Assembly (NCBI RefSeq): GCF_002257705.1
Contig: NZ_LSLK01000103.1
Location: 4,210 to 68,209 of the forward strand
Length of the DNA: 64,000 nt
Origin: Sporomusa silvacetica DSM 10669
Lineage (GTDB): Bacteria; Bacillota; Negativicutes; Sporomusales; Sporomusaceae
Direction of reading: 5' to 3'
The notes under the pieces are model-generated. The model did no database searches and was not told where the DNA came from. It was given only the letters and a program-made list of their open reading frames with translations. The position numbers were made by a program, and so were the translations under genes. The stretch's first letter is position 1; each line of letters begins with the position of its first letter. Shown here in pieces: positions 7,347-15,888 of the stretch.

Positions 7347-8099
7347 ATGTGGGAATTATATGATGCCTTAATTGAAGGAATACCGGAGGAGAGCCTTGTT
7401 GATGAGTTTATTTGCGGCACTTATGCTGTGCTCATACGAAGTGGCAATGGATGTGGCTTTAGCCAAATTTTGCCGGGAGATAGCCTGCCGGAAATGATGA
7501 AGAAATCACTCAATATGCCGCTGAAAAGACTGGCAGAATGCATTAAGTCCTGGAATTTTGTTGAAGCCTCAGTTGGCATGGCAGCGATAAACGCCTGGTA
7601 TAATTCGCCGGCAACGGCGGCCAGCAATGGAATTGCCCTTTCTAACAGTCTGTACAGTGAGGATCGCCTTAGTGATCCTTTTATTGCCTATCAAAATGTG
7701 ATAAAAAATAAAAAAGTTGCCGTTTACGGTCATTTTCCTTATATTGAGCAACTGTTCCAACCGGTATGCGATCTTGCAATTATTGAACGTGACCCGATGG
7801 AGGGCGATTACCCTGAATCGGCTGCTGAATATATCCTGCCGGAAAGTGATTTTGTTATTCTCAGTTGTACCAGCCTCGTCTGTAAAACATTACCACGCAT
7901 GTTGCAACTAGCCCAAAATGCTTATGTCATAATTGTCGGACCTTTTACTCCTTTGGCGCCAGAGTTGTTTTCTTTCGGTGTTAATGACTTATCAAGCTTT
8001 GTGGTTAAGGATAATGCTGGTGCGGCGCGTATTATATCAGGATTAGAACGAAGGAAAATATACAAAACAGGGCAAAAAGTAACTATGAAACCGAAATAA
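7347..8099 (+). CDS. DUF4213/DUF364 family protein (putative metal chelation)
   Basis: A 250-residue protein. The N-terminal part (WELYDALIEGIPEES to about residue 90, with a GMAAINAWYN segment) matches the DUF4213 domain; the C-terminal part is the Rossmann-like DUF364 domain (KKVAVYGHFPYIEQL near 122, ERDPMEGDYPESAAEYILP, IIVGPFTPLAPELF). This family is annotated as putative heavy-metal chelation proteins and occurs beside ABC transporters for metal complexes. Ribosome site AAGGAGAAAGATT. Third gene of the cassette with the GTPase and ABC ATPase. A strong bidirectional terminator follows at 8261. Confidence 0.75.
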   Translation: MWELYDALIEGIPEESLVDEFICGTYAVLIRSGNGCGFSQILPGDSLPEMMKKSLNMPLKRLAECIKSWNFVEASVGMAAINAWYNSPATAASNGIALSNSLYSEDRLSDPFIAYQNVIKNKKVAVYGHFPYIEQLFQPVCDLAIIERDPMEGDYPESAAEYILPESDFVILSCTSLVCKTLPRMLQLAQNAYVIIVGPFTPLAPELFSFGVNDLSSFVVKDNAGAARIISGLERRKIYKTGQKVTMKPK

Positions 8100-8260
8100 A
8101 GTTGTGTTATCAAGTGCTGATTGACATTAAAAAAATGAAGAGAGCATCTTAAAATTGAAAAGTACTAGCAATGACGCGGGAGTGCTGTTGCTTGTGCTTT
8201 TTTTGTTCTGGTGCAAAAAAGAAACAATGATATACTCTTTCCGTAATTAAGAAAAATGAA

Positions 8261-8297
8261 AAATATGGGGCTTGGTGATTAGCCAAGCCCCATATTT
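8261..8297. terminator. Bidirectional terminator between the DUF364 and LysR genes
   Basis: A perfect 15-bp stem, AAATATGGGGCTTGG with CCAAGCCCCATATTT, with a 7-base loop. It serves both convergent genes. Confidence 0.85.
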
Positions 8298-8320
8298 ATG
8301 CAAGTTTGCTTTTACTTCCA

Positions 8321-9217
8321 TTATGCATGGTTATTTATGAGTCGCTCCTGAAGCAGCTTAACGAAAGCTTTCATAGGGTGATTGACCCATCTGTCTTTAT
8401 GATGAACTAAAAATGCAGTGACGTTAATGTCAGGTCCTTTCCAGGGTAACAAAACCAGTTCTCCTGCGTCAAGCTCTTTTGCTACTGAAACAAGTGGCAA
8501 TAAAGTTATGCCAAAGTTTTGCATAATAAGTTGTTTGATTGCTTGTATTTGTCCAACTTCAAGAACTGTTTTTAGGTGCACACCTTCTTTTTGCAGTGTT
8601 TTTTCTAAAAGAATTCGATAATTGCTATCAGATTCAACCAGTACCAGGGTTTGATCATTTAGCATTTTGGGATGTAGCTCAGTAAGTTTAGTAAGCTCAT
8701 TATTGGGATAGGTTACAAAGACAATTGGTTCCGGCCAAAGAGGAGTATTTGTCAAGTCGGGATCGATTATTGAAGGTTCAAGAAATAAGGCAAGATCCAT
8801 TACTTTTTTTCGCAATAAAATACGAAAATCATTACTAGTGCCATATTTTATCTTCAATTCGACATCTGGATAAAGAGAACTATATTCTTTAAGCAAAGAG
8901 GTCATTCTAAATACGCATAATGATTCAGGTATGCCGATAATTAGTGGTCCACACGGAATATCGGATTTATTCAAGGCATTTTTTGCATCATCTTCAAGTT
9001 TAATGATTTTTTCTGCGTAGTCATAAAGATGTTGACCATCATCCGTAAGTGAAATTTGTTGACCAAATCGTTCAAATAAAAGCGTATTTAATTCTTTTTC
9101 AAGTAACTGAATATGAGTGGTTATTGTTGATTGTGTATATCCTGAAAATTGGGCGGCATGAGAGAAGTTTCCTAATTTTACGATATTAATAAAGGTTTTC
9201 AACTGACGAATTTCCAT
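8321..9217 (-). CDS. LysR-family transcriptional regulator
   Basis: A 298-residue regulator. The N-terminal winged helix-turn-helix (MEIRQLKTFINIVKLGNF, then AAQFSGYTQSTITTHIQ) is followed by an effector-binding fold (GPLIIGIPESLCVFRM, then LALFLEPSI). The start is set at the Met beginning MEIRQLKTF, the usual LysR N-terminus; an upstream in-frame TTG at 9235 would add six residues. It is divergent from pxpB and the 5-oxoproline genes, the standard LysR position, so it most likely controls that cluster in response to 5-oxoproline, glutamate or a downstream metabolite. The effector is inferred only. Confidence 0.85.
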   Translation of the reverse strand: MEIRQLKTFINIVKLGNFSHAAQFSGYTQSTITTHIQLLEKELNTLLFERFGQQISLTDDGQHLYDYAEKIIKLEDDAKNALNKSDIPCGPLIIGIPESLCVFRMTSLLKEYSSLYPDVELKIKYGTSNDFRILLRKKVMDLALFLEPSIIDPDLTNTPLWPEPIVFVTYPNNELTKLTELHPKMLNDQTLVLVESDSNYRILLEKTLQKEGVHLKTVLEVGQIQAIKQLIMQNFGITLLPLVSVAKELDAGELVLLPWKGPDINVTAFLVHHKDRWVNHPMKAFVKLLQERLINNHA

Positions 9218-9230
9218 TGCAATCACGACC

Positions 9231-9245
9231 TTCAATAAAATTGAA
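9231..9245. promoter_or_regulatory. Palindrome at the LysR start, possible LysR site
   Basis: TTCAAT-AAA-ATTGAA is a perfect 15-bp palindrome 13 bp upstream of the chosen LysR start, in the region shared with the divergent pxpB promoter. It fits an autoregulatory LysR box but is short and AT-rich. Confidence 0.35.
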
Positions 9246-9444
9246 TAGGCGTATTTAATCTTTCAATTTTACAACTACTTTTAATTAATGATATTATAAA
9301 TGTCGAAAGATGTCTAGCGTATTCAAATACCGGAACGCTGCAATTAAATTAATTCAATGGAACCGTTTGCTGTTAAAATTCTGAATGTTATCAAAGTTCC
9401 GATAGTGAAAAATCTAGAAACTCTGTTACAGAGGGGTATAACTA

Positions 9445-10185
9445 ATGGACGATTATGTTAGGAATGCAAAAATATTGGTTGCAGGTGAACAAGGAATGGT
9501 TATTGATTTTGGCGGTGAGATCACTGTTAAAATTAATAGACTTGTTCAGCAGTTAGTAGAGGTTCTTAACAATTGGGAAATAGAGGGAATCGTAGAGGTT
9601 GTACCAACATACCGGTCAGTTATCGTTTACTTTGATCCATTACAGATCACTCGTGATGAGTTGATCCTCGGTATTAGACAATTTTTAACCCAACTAGGTA
9701 ATGGGGAGATACAAGAGATTACACGAAGGGTGATTCACGTTCCCGTATGTTACGGAGGCGTCTTTGGCCCGGATATTGATTATGTAGTTCGCCGGACAAA
9801 ATTATCGCTTGAAGAAGTCATTACCATTCATACCTCAAGAAAGTACTTGGTATACATGTTGGGATTTACTCCAGGATTTCCTTACTTAGGGGGGCTGGAT
9901 GACAAACTGGTGGTACCGCGGTTAAAAAAAGTAAGAAGTAAAATTCCAACTGGTTCGGTGGGGATTGCTGGTAGACAAACCGGGTTTTACACGGTTGAAA
10001 GTTCTGGCGAATGGCGATTAATCGGGCGCACACCGGTAAGGGCATTCTATTCGGAGAACCCTAATCCATTTTTGTTTGCCGCAGGCGATTACTTACAATT
10101 CAGGTCAATATCTGTAGATGAATTTTTCAAAATATTCAGCAAGGTAGAAGCAGGTTCCTATAGTCCTGAGATCATGGCATTCTGA
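9445..10185 (+). CDS. pxpB: 5-oxoprolinase subunit B, first copy
   Basis: A 246-residue PxpB/KipI-family protein, one of three subunits (PxpABC) of the ATP-dependent prokaryotic 5-oxoprolinase that opens 5-oxoproline to glutamate. Diagnostic segments: PTYRSVIVYFDP near residue 53, HVPVCYGG near 100, VYMLGFTPGFPYLGGLDD near 132, IPTGSVGIAGRQTGFY near 165 and FLFAAGDYLQFRSISVDEF near 210. Ribosome site AGAGGGGTATAACTA. It stands alone at the head of the cluster, followed by korDABC rather than pxpC; a second pxpB (13206) has its own pxpC. Several positions conserved in the second copy differ here (SGEWR for PGGWR), so the two may have diverged in role. Confidence 0.88.
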   Translation: MDDYVRNAKILVAGEQGMVIDFGGEITVKINRLVQQLVEVLNNWEIEGIVEVVPTYRSVIVYFDPLQITRDELILGIRQFLTQLGNGEIQEITRRVIHVPVCYGGVFGPDIDYVVRRTKLSLEEVITIHTSRKYLVYMLGFTPGFPYLGGLDDKLVVPRLKKVRSKIPTGSVGIAGRQTGFYTVESSGEWRLIGRTPVRAFYSENPNPFLFAAGDYLQFRSISVDEFFKIFSKVEAGSYSPEIMAF

Positions 10186-10239
10186 GAATAGAGAACTAGT
10201 AGGAGTATTGTGACCGCAGGCTTTTGTTTTCGCAGACAC

Positions 10240-10275
10240 GTAATACATTATACTGTATACATGATATTGTATTAC
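10240..10275. promoter_or_regulatory. Palindromic operator-like site upstream of korDABC
   Basis: Arms GTAATACA (10240-10247) and TGTATTAC (10268-10275) flank a central TGTATACA palindrome (10254-10261). The TGTATAC core is typical of GntR-type operators. No GntR gene is present in the window, so the partner would be elsewhere. Confidence 0.4.
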
Positions 10276-10327
10276 ATATCTGTGAAAATGAATACTCTGA
10301 TTTCATCACAAAGAGGAGGTGAAGATA

Positions 10328-10519
10328 ATGAAATTAAAAACGATTACTTCACATTGTAAAGGCTGTGGCATTTGTGTAGAGTTTTGTCCGAAAAAGGTTC
10401 TCGAATTAAATGAACTAGGTAAAGTGAATGTCACTTGTGAAGAGGATTGCGTTAGTTGTGGTCAATGTGAATTGCGCTGTCCAGACTATGCCATCTTCGT
10501 TAGAAAAAAAGTAATTTAG
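10328..10519 (+). CDS. korD: 2-oxoacid:ferredoxin oxidoreductase delta subunit (2[4Fe-4S])
   Basis: A 63-residue ferredoxin-like subunit with two CxxCxxCxxxC clusters (CKGCGICVEFCPKK and CVSCGQCELRCPDY). It passes electrons from 2-oxoacid oxidation to free ferredoxin. The ATG at 10328 is preferred over an upstream GTG because GAGGAGGTGAAG is spaced correctly for it. First gene of korDABC, 14 bases before korA. Confidence 0.9.
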   Translation: MKLKTITSHCKGCGICVEFCPKKVLELNELGKVNVTCEEDCVSCGQCELRCPDYAIFVRKKVI

Positions 10520-10533
10520 GAGGGATCAATCCA

Positions 10534-11664
10534 ATGCCTAAAGCAGTATTAATGCAGGGCAACCAAGCTTGTGCCGAAGGTGCTATAATCGCGGGAGCAC
10601 GTTTTTTTGCTGGCTACCCTATTACTCCTTCGACGGAAGTAGCTGAGTTGCTTGCCAAAAGATTTCCACAGGTCGGTGGTACCTTTATTCAAATGGAAGA
10701 TGAGATTGCCGGTATGGCTGCCGTTATCGGTAGTTCTATCGCTGGAACTAAGTCTTTGACTGCAACTAGTGGTCCAGGCTTCTCGCTTAAACAGGAACTC
10801 ATCGGTTATGCATCCATAGCAGAAGTACCATGTGTCATTGTAAATGTTCAACGCACCGGTCCAAGCACAGGCCAACCAACGTCTCCTGCTCAGGGCGATG
10901 TTATGCAGGCTCGCTGGGGATCGCATGGTGACAGAGGGGTAATCGCGCTTAGTCCGTCAAGTGTCCCCGAAACGTTTACGCTTACAATCGATGCCTTTAA
11001 TCTGGCTGAAAAATATCGCACTCCTGTTGTTCTCCTTTTAGACGAAATAATTGGTCATATGCGGGAGAAGTTTGTAATGCCGGATAGTAACCAGCAAATG
11101 ATTATTAATCGAAAGAAACCAACACTTCCGCCTAGTGAATTTTTACCTTATAAACCAGATGAAGATGGTGTGCCGCCGATGCCGGCTTATGGTGATGGTT
11201 ACCGTTTTCACACAACTGGTCTGGTTCATGATTACACTGGTTTTCCAACAGGCAGTAACGCTGTTACTGACGAGGTTATTGACCGGCTTCATTCAAAAAT
11301 CACGAAAAATATTGACGATATAGTGAAATACGAAGAATTCAATCTTGATGATGCTGAAATAGCCGTAGTTGCTTTTGGCGGTACTGCTCGCAGTGCTTAT
11401 GCCGCAATTGAAAGTGCCCGGAAGCAGGGAGTTAGGGCTGGCCTATTCCGTCCGATTACGATCTGGCCGGCGCCAGAAAAGCAACTTTTACGTTTGGCTG
11501 ATAAAGTCAAGGCCATCATCGTAGCTGAAATGAATCATGGTCAATATATTAATGAGGTACGCCAGATTGTAAACGGCAAAACACAAGTTGTTTCTCTGGC
11601 AAAATGGAATAACGAGCCGATTACACCAAGCGAAATGCTTGCGGCTATCCAAGCAATCCGCTAA
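10534..11664 (+). CDS. korA: 2-oxoglutarate:ferredoxin oxidoreductase alpha subunit
   Basis: A 376-residue subunit of the CoA-dependent oxidoreductase that converts a 2-oxoacid to its acyl-CoA and CO2. Residues 7-200 are the pyrimidine-binding domain (GNQACAEGAI, GYPITPSTEVAELLAK, QMEDEIAGMAAVIGSS, TSGPGFSLKQE); the C-terminal half is domain II (ALIRPVTIW-like LFRPITIWPAP, EMNHGQYINEV). Size and order DABC match Kor/Vor enzymes; 2-oxoglutarate is the likely substrate because the cluster makes glutamate upstream and uses succinyl-CoA downstream, but a branched-chain substrate cannot be excluded from sequence alone. Ribosome site TAGGAGGGATCAA. Confidence 0.88.
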   Translation: MPKAVLMQGNQACAEGAIIAGARFFAGYPITPSTEVAELLAKRFPQVGGTFIQMEDEIAGMAAVIGSSIAGTKSLTATSGPGFSLKQELIGYASIAEVPCVIVNVQRTGPSTGQPTSPAQGDVMQARWGSHGDRGVIALSPSSVPETFTLTIDAFNLAEKYRTPVVLLLDEIIGHMREKFVMPDSNQQMIINRKKPTLPPSEFLPYKPDEDGVPPMPAYGDGYRFHTTGLVHDYTGFPTGSNAVTDEVIDRLHSKITKNIDDIVKYEEFNLDDAEIAVVAFGGTARSAYAAIESARKQGVRAGLFRPITIWPAPEKQLLRLADKVKAIIVAEMNHGQYINEVRQIVNGKTQVVSLAKWNNEPITPSEMLAAIQAIR

Positions 11665-11678
11665 GGGGGAAGAAGATC

Positions 11679-12497
11679 ATGGAAAATTTGTTAGCGAAAT
11701 ATTTTCGACCGAAATTGCCGCATATTTGGTGTCCGGGTTGTGGTAATGGTATTGTTACGGCATGTGTTGCCAGAGCAATTGATAAACTGCAGCTTGATCA
11801 GGATAAGACGGCAATTATATCAGGCATTGGCTGCTCGTCCCGTGCATCGGGATATCTAAATTTTGATACTGTACATACTGCACATGGACGGGCCATTCCC
11901 TTTGCAACCGGCGTCAAACTGACTAAACCTGAGCACAACGTAATCGTGCTTACTGGAGATGGCGATGCTACTGCCATTGGCGGCAATCACTTCATTCACG
12001 CTGCTCGCCGCAATATCAATCTTACTGTTGTTGTTTATAATAACAACATTTACGGCATGACAGGCGGTCAGTTCTCGCCGTTGACACCACATATGAGTAT
12101 GGCAACCACTGCTCCCTATGGCAATGTTGACAGGCCATTTGATATGTATGAATTGGCCAAAGGAGCTGGGGCTACTTTTATTGCCAGAGCAACGACATAC
12201 CATGCAAACCTGCTCACTGACCTCATTGCTAAGGCAATCAGTCATAAGGGATTTGCTCTTGTTGAAGCAATTTCTGCGTGTCCAATCTCTTTTGGACGGC
12301 AAAACAAAATGGGCGGTCCAGCCAAAATGATGAAGTGGCAGCGAGATCATGCTGTTATGGTAGAGGCAATGGCAAAGATGGATCAGACCCAACTTGAGGG
12401 AAAATTCCCAATTGGCGTATTGTACCAGGGCGAAGGTCAGGAATATGTGACTGAGTACCAGAAGGTAATTCAGCGGGCAATGGGGAGTGATAAGTAA
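11679..12497 (+). CDS. korB: 2-oxoglutarate:ferredoxin oxidoreductase beta subunit (TPP-binding)
   Basis: A 272-residue thiamine-diphosphate-binding subunit. WCPGCGNGIV near residue 17 contributes cluster or substrate contacts, GDGDATAIGGNH near 93 is the TPP/Mg motif, and NNNIYGMTGGQFSP near 120 completes it. It forms the catalytic core with KorA. The gap to korA is 14 bases and to korC 1 base, so expression is coupled. Confidence 0.9.
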   Translation: MENLLAKYFRPKLPHIWCPGCGNGIVTACVARAIDKLQLDQDKTAIISGIGCSSRASGYLNFDTVHTAHGRAIPFATGVKLTKPEHNVIVLTGDGDATAIGGNHFIHAARRNINLTVVVYNNNIYGMTGGQFSPLTPHMSMATTAPYGNVDRPFDMYELAKGAGATFIARATTYHANLLTDLIAKAISHKGFALVEAISACPISFGRQNKMGGPAKMMKWQRDHAVMVEAMAKMDQTQLEGKFPIGVLYQGEGQEYVTEYQKVIQRAMGSDK

Positions 12498-12498
12498 T

Positions 12499-13023
12499 AT
12501 GATGGAATTTCGGTTAAGCGGTTCTGGCGGACAGGGGCTGATTTTGGCCGGTATTATTTTGGCGGAAGCAGCTATTAGCGACGGTAAGGAAGCGGTGCAG
12601 TCGCAGTCTTACGGGCCGGAGGCCCGTGGCGGCTCAAGTAAATCAGAAGTTATTATCAGTGATAAAACGATTTATTATCCCAAAGTGGAAAAACCTGATT
12701 TTTTGCTGGCTATGACGCAGGAGGCGCTTGCTAAATATAGCGTCGATCTTAGCCAAGATAGCATTCTCGTTGTTGACAGTACCTTTGTAAAAGCAGTACC
12801 TGCTCAATTTAAAAAGGTGTATTCGGTACCAATTACACAGATGGCCAAAGAAGAGCTCGGGCGCGAGTTGTTTGCCAATATCATTGCGTTAGGAATCGTA
12901 GCTAAGCTTACCAAGGCTGTAAGCCTAAAAGCATTGGAGCAAGCTGTGCTGGCACGCGTACCAAAAGGAACAGAACAGACTAATAAACAGGCATTAGAGT
13001 TAGGTATTGCTTCTATAAAGTAG
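12499..13023 (+). CDS. korC: 2-oxoglutarate:ferredoxin oxidoreductase gamma subunit
   Basis: A 174-residue gamma domain with the family signature SGSGGQGLILAGIILAEA near residue 7 and QSYGPEARGGSSKSEVI near residue 36, which bind the CoA-side of the complex. The ATG at 12499 lies one base after the korB stop with GGGGAG upstream; an ATG at 12502 is the alternative. Completes korDABC. Confidence 0.9.
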   Translation: MMEFRLSGSGGQGLILAGIILAEAAISDGKEAVQSQSYGPEARGGSSKSEVIISDKTIYYPKVEKPDFLLAMTQEALAKYSVDLSQDSILVVDSTFVKAVPAQFKKVYSVPITQMAKEELGRELFANIIALGIVAKLTKAVSLKALEQAVLARVPKGTEQTNKQALELGIASIK

Positions 13024-13037
13024 GAGCATGTTCAAGG

Positions 13038-13135
13038 CAGGAAAAAGGCGTTTTTCCCTGATAAATATTGTACGTCGTTTTGAGCCGTATGATGGAAGGA
13101 CGCACAGGGTTGTATAAGTATCCTTGTGCGTTTCC
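13038..13135 (+). terminator. Two hairpins after korC
   Basis: GGAAAAAGGCGTTTTTCC at about 13040-13057 and a longer hairpin ACGCACAGG...CCTTGTGCGT at 13100-13131. Neither has a long T-tract, so termination is probably partial. A TATAAT-like box near 13152 may start the second pxp transcript. Confidence 0.45.
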
Positions 13136-13205
13136 TGATATGGCCGTTAGTATAATACAATATCTAAATTGGGGCCGCAATATATACTAGGAAGTTGGTG
13201 AAAGG

Positions 13206-13952
13206 ATGAATGGCGTAGAGGTATTCCATGCGGGCGAGCAAGGGTTGGTTGTGGAATTTGGTAAGGACGTTAACCAAACAATCAACAGTAAGGTTCATAA
13301 GCTGGCAAAAGGATTAATAGCCAAAGCCAACAAGGCAATTTTTGAAATTGTGCCAACCTATCGGTCATTGCTTATTTATTTTGATCCACTTAGTATGACG
13401 CGAGCAGAATTGATTACAAAGATCGAGAAATTGCTGATATCTGAGAACCAGGCACTGCAATCGGGGGAGGAAAAGGAAGCAGCTAATATCGTCCATATTC
13501 CCGTTTGTTATCAGGGTGAGTTTGCCCCTGACTTAGAGTTTGTAGCAGAGTACAACGGAATTTCTGCTGATGAAGTTGTGGATATCCATTCGTCCACTCC
13601 TTATCTGGTATACATGCTTGGATTTACACCAGGATTTCCTTATCTTGGGGGCATGTCACCCAAGATAGCTGCACCGCGTTTGGACAAGCCCAGAGTACAA
13701 ATTCCAGCCGGATCTGTTGGGATTGCAGGCAGTCAAACAGGTTTTTATCCTATTGAGAGCCCAGGAGGGTGGCGTCTGATTGGGCGTACACCAATTAAAG
13801 CCTTTAATCCAGCTGTTGCGAATCCGTTCTTATTTGCCGCAGGTGATTATTTGCAGTTTAAACCTATATCTGTAGATGAATTTCGCCAAATCGGTAAACA
13901 GGTGGATGCAGGTACCTATAGTCCTGAGGTTACGGAATTGCAGAGGGGGTGA
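13206..13952 (+). CDS. pxpB: 5-oxoprolinase subunit B, second copy
   Basis: A 248-residue PxpB. It has all family segments in order: PTYRSLLIYFDPLSMTRAE near 48, HIPVCYQGEFAPDLEF near 98, YMLGFTPGFPYLGGM near 134, IPAGSVGIAGSQTGFYPIE near 168 and FLFAAGDYLQFKPISVDEF near 213. Paired directly with pxpC (4-base gap to its GTG start), as in the PxpBC complex. It is clearly homologous to the first copy at 9445 but keeps the consensus PGGWR that the first copy lacks, so this is the better candidate for the working 5-oxoprolinase subunit. Confidence 0.92.
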   Translation: MNGVEVFHAGEQGLVVEFGKDVNQTINSKVHKLAKGLIAKANKAIFEIVPTYRSLLIYFDPLSMTRAELITKIEKLLISENQALQSGEEKEAANIVHIPVCYQGEFAPDLEFVAEYNGISADEVVDIHSSTPYLVYMLGFTPGFPYLGGMSPKIAAPRLDKPRVQIPAGSVGIAGSQTGFYPIESPGGWRLIGRTPIKAFNPAVANPFLFAAGDYLQFKPISVDEFRQIGKQVDAGTYSPEVTELQRG

Positions 13953-13956
13953 CGAT

Positions 13957-14982
13957 GTGTTTACAACAATAAACCCAGGTTTTTTTTCAACAATTCAGGA
14001 TGGCGGACGTTGGGGATACCAAGCCTATGGAATGCCGGTGGCGGGAGCAATGGATCGCTATGCTTATCGGGTGGCAAATTTATTAGTTGGCAATAAAGAG
14101 AATGCTGCTGCTATTGAAATGACGATACTTGGTGCCTCCTTTAAATTTGATGAGAGTCAGCTTGTTGCCCTTTGTGGTGCTGATATGCAAGCAAAGTTGG
14201 ATGGTGTAAGTGTTAAAAACTGGTCTGCCTTTATTGTACAAAAAGGCAGCGAACTTAAGCTTGAGTATGCTGTGACAGGCTGTAGAGCCTACCTTGCGGT
14301 TCGCGGCGGAATTGATGTACCTAGTGTATTAGGTAGCCGTTCTACTTATACACGCGCGAAAGTTGGTGGTTTGGAAGGCAGAGCTCTTTGTCAAGGCGAT
14401 GTATTGAATGTCGGAATCGACAACGGAGCCGAGATTCAGGCGGGAAATCTGAAGGCAGAGTATGTTCCCCAGTACGCACAAAGCATACTATTACGCATTC
14501 TTTTAGGGCCGCAGGATGATATGTTTACAGCAGAAGCGATAGCAACCATGTTGAAAAGCGAATATGTAATTACCGATGAGGCTGACCGTATGGGGTACCG
14601 GTTGGTAGGTCCTAAAATTGCACATATTGACAAAGCCGATATTGTCTCCGACGCGTTGCCCTTCGGTGCTATTCAAGTACCTGCGCATGGTATGCCGATT
14701 ATCATGATGGCCGACCGTCAAACAACAGGTGGATATGCCAAAATAGGCGCAGTAATCGGTCCGGATTTGTCAAAGTTGGCGCAAGCCAAGCCCGGTGATG
14801 AAGTTTGTTTCCGGTTATGTTCGGAAGAAGAAGCAGTAAACGCATTACGGGCAGAGCAGCAATCTTACGAGAATATTGCCCGCAGTATTCAGCCACAGAA
14901 CCTATTTCCCGAAAATGTCCGGCAATTTAACATTGTTATCGAGAACCAGGGGTATACAGTTCAAGTAGAAGAGTACAAGTAA
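13957..14982 (+). CDS. pxpC: 5-oxoprolinase subunit C (biotin-dependent-carboxyltransferase-like fold)
   Basis: A 341-residue PxpC/KipA protein. Key segments: STIQDGGRWGYQAYGMPVAGAMD begins near residue 12 (shown in part), CRAYLAVRGGIDVPSVLGSR near 110, GPQDDMFT near 185, DRMGYRL near 208 and PAHGMPIIMMADRQTTGGY near 240. With PxpB it forms the ATP-dependent part of the enzyme. Start is the GTG at 13957 (reads VFTTINPGFFSTIQDGG) after GAGGGGGTGAC; the frame remains open further up inside pxpB but that is overlap only. Confidence 0.92.
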   Translation: MFTTINPGFFSTIQDGGRWGYQAYGMPVAGAMDRYAYRVANLLVGNKENAAAIEMTILGASFKFDESQLVALCGADMQAKLDGVSVKNWSAFIVQKGSELKLEYAVTGCRAYLAVRGGIDVPSVLGSRSTYTRAKVGGLEGRALCQGDVLNVGIDNGAEIQAGNLKAEYVPQYAQSILLRILLGPQDDMFTAEAIATMLKSEYVITDEADRMGYRLVGPKIAHIDKADIVSDALPFGAIQVPAHGMPIIMMADRQTTGGYAKIGAVIGPDLSKLAQAKPGDEVCFRLCSEEEAVNALRAEQQSYENIARSIQPQNLFPENVRQFNIVIENQGYTVQVEEYK

Positions 14983-15034
14983 CAGTGCTTGATCTGCTTT
15001 GGATTATGGTACTGTAAAGAGAGGGGAGTTATGC

Positions 15035-15826
15035 ATGGAGAACTTAGGTTGTATGAATCCCAAAGATGTTAGAAGCTTAATCCGGAAAAACCAGTTAGTG
15101 AGGCCGACTGCCGGTATAGCGCAGGGCTATACTCAGGCCAATTTAGCTATTTTGCCCAAAGAAGTGGCATATGATTTCTTGCTATTTGCTCAACGTAATC
15201 CTAAGCCCTGTCCGATTCTTGATGTAACAGAGTTAGGTTCACCTGAACCTAAGCTGGCCGCACCAGGAGCAGATTTGCGTTACGATATACCTAAATACCG
15301 GATATATAAAAAGGGTCAATTATATAAAGAAGTACTCGACATAGAGAAATATTGGAATAACGATTTAGTAGCTTTTTTGCTGGGATGTAGCTTTACTTTT
15401 GAAACGCCGATGATAAGAAACGGGATACCTGTGCGACATATTGAAGAAAACTGCAATGTTCCGATGTACATTACTACTATTGAATGTAACCCGGCAGGAA
15501 TTTTCTCCGGCCCTGTTGTTGCGAGTATGCGCCCGATTCCTGCAGAACTAGTGGTCCGTGCCACTCAGGTAACATCCCGCTTTCCTGCTGTCCATGGCGC
15601 TCCCATCCATATTGGTTCTCCGGAAAGTATTGGTATAAGAGATATTAACAAACCGGATTTTGGTGATGCGGTGACGATAAACGAGGGCGAAGTCCCGGTA
15701 TTTTGGGCTTGCGGCGTTACTCCCCAAGCAGTGGCGATGAGGGTAAAACCTGATTTGATGATTACTCATGCTCCAGGCTATATGTTCATCTGCGACACTC
15801 GTGATGAAGACTTATCGGTATTTTAA
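15035..15826 (+). CDS. DUF1445 (YcsI-type) protein, D-glutamate-cyclase-like hydro-lyase
   Basis: A 263-residue member of the DUF1445 family. Conserved segments: TAGIAQGYTQANLAILP near 25, LGCSFTFETPM near 122, NVPMYITTIECNPAGIFSG near 142, SRFPAVHGAPIHIG near 185, FWACGVTPQAV near 222 and THAPGYMFI near 245. Members related to mammalian D-glutamate cyclase interconvert D-glutamate and 5-oxo-D-proline, which makes sense beside 5-oxoprolinase: it would feed or drain the D-isomer. B. subtilis ycsI has the same neighbourhood (pxp genes). ATG at 15035 follows AGAGGGGAGTT. Confidence 0.8.
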   Translation: MENLGCMNPKDVRSLIRKNQLVRPTAGIAQGYTQANLAILPKEVAYDFLLFAQRNPKPCPILDVTELGSPEPKLAAPGADLRYDIPKYRIYKKGQLYKEVLDIEKYWNNDLVAFLLGCSFTFETPMIRNGIPVRHIEENCNVPMYITTIECNPAGIFSGPVVASMRPIPAELVVRATQVTSRFPAVHGAPIHIGSPESIGIRDINKPDFGDAVTINEGEVPVFWACGVTPQAVAMRVKPDLMITHAPGYMFICDTRDEDLSVF

Positions 15827-15888
15827 GTAAACGCGTCAGTAAATCCTGATGCCGATATTGGTTATCCTTTTCTTAATCTATCTCTCCC

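Noticed and set aside
9445..10185. KipI, inhibitor of the sporulation kinase KinA
   Set aside because: The family's enzymatic role as 5-oxoprolinase subunit B fits the pxpC/pxpA and Kor neighbours much better; the kinase-inhibitor name comes from B. subtilis.
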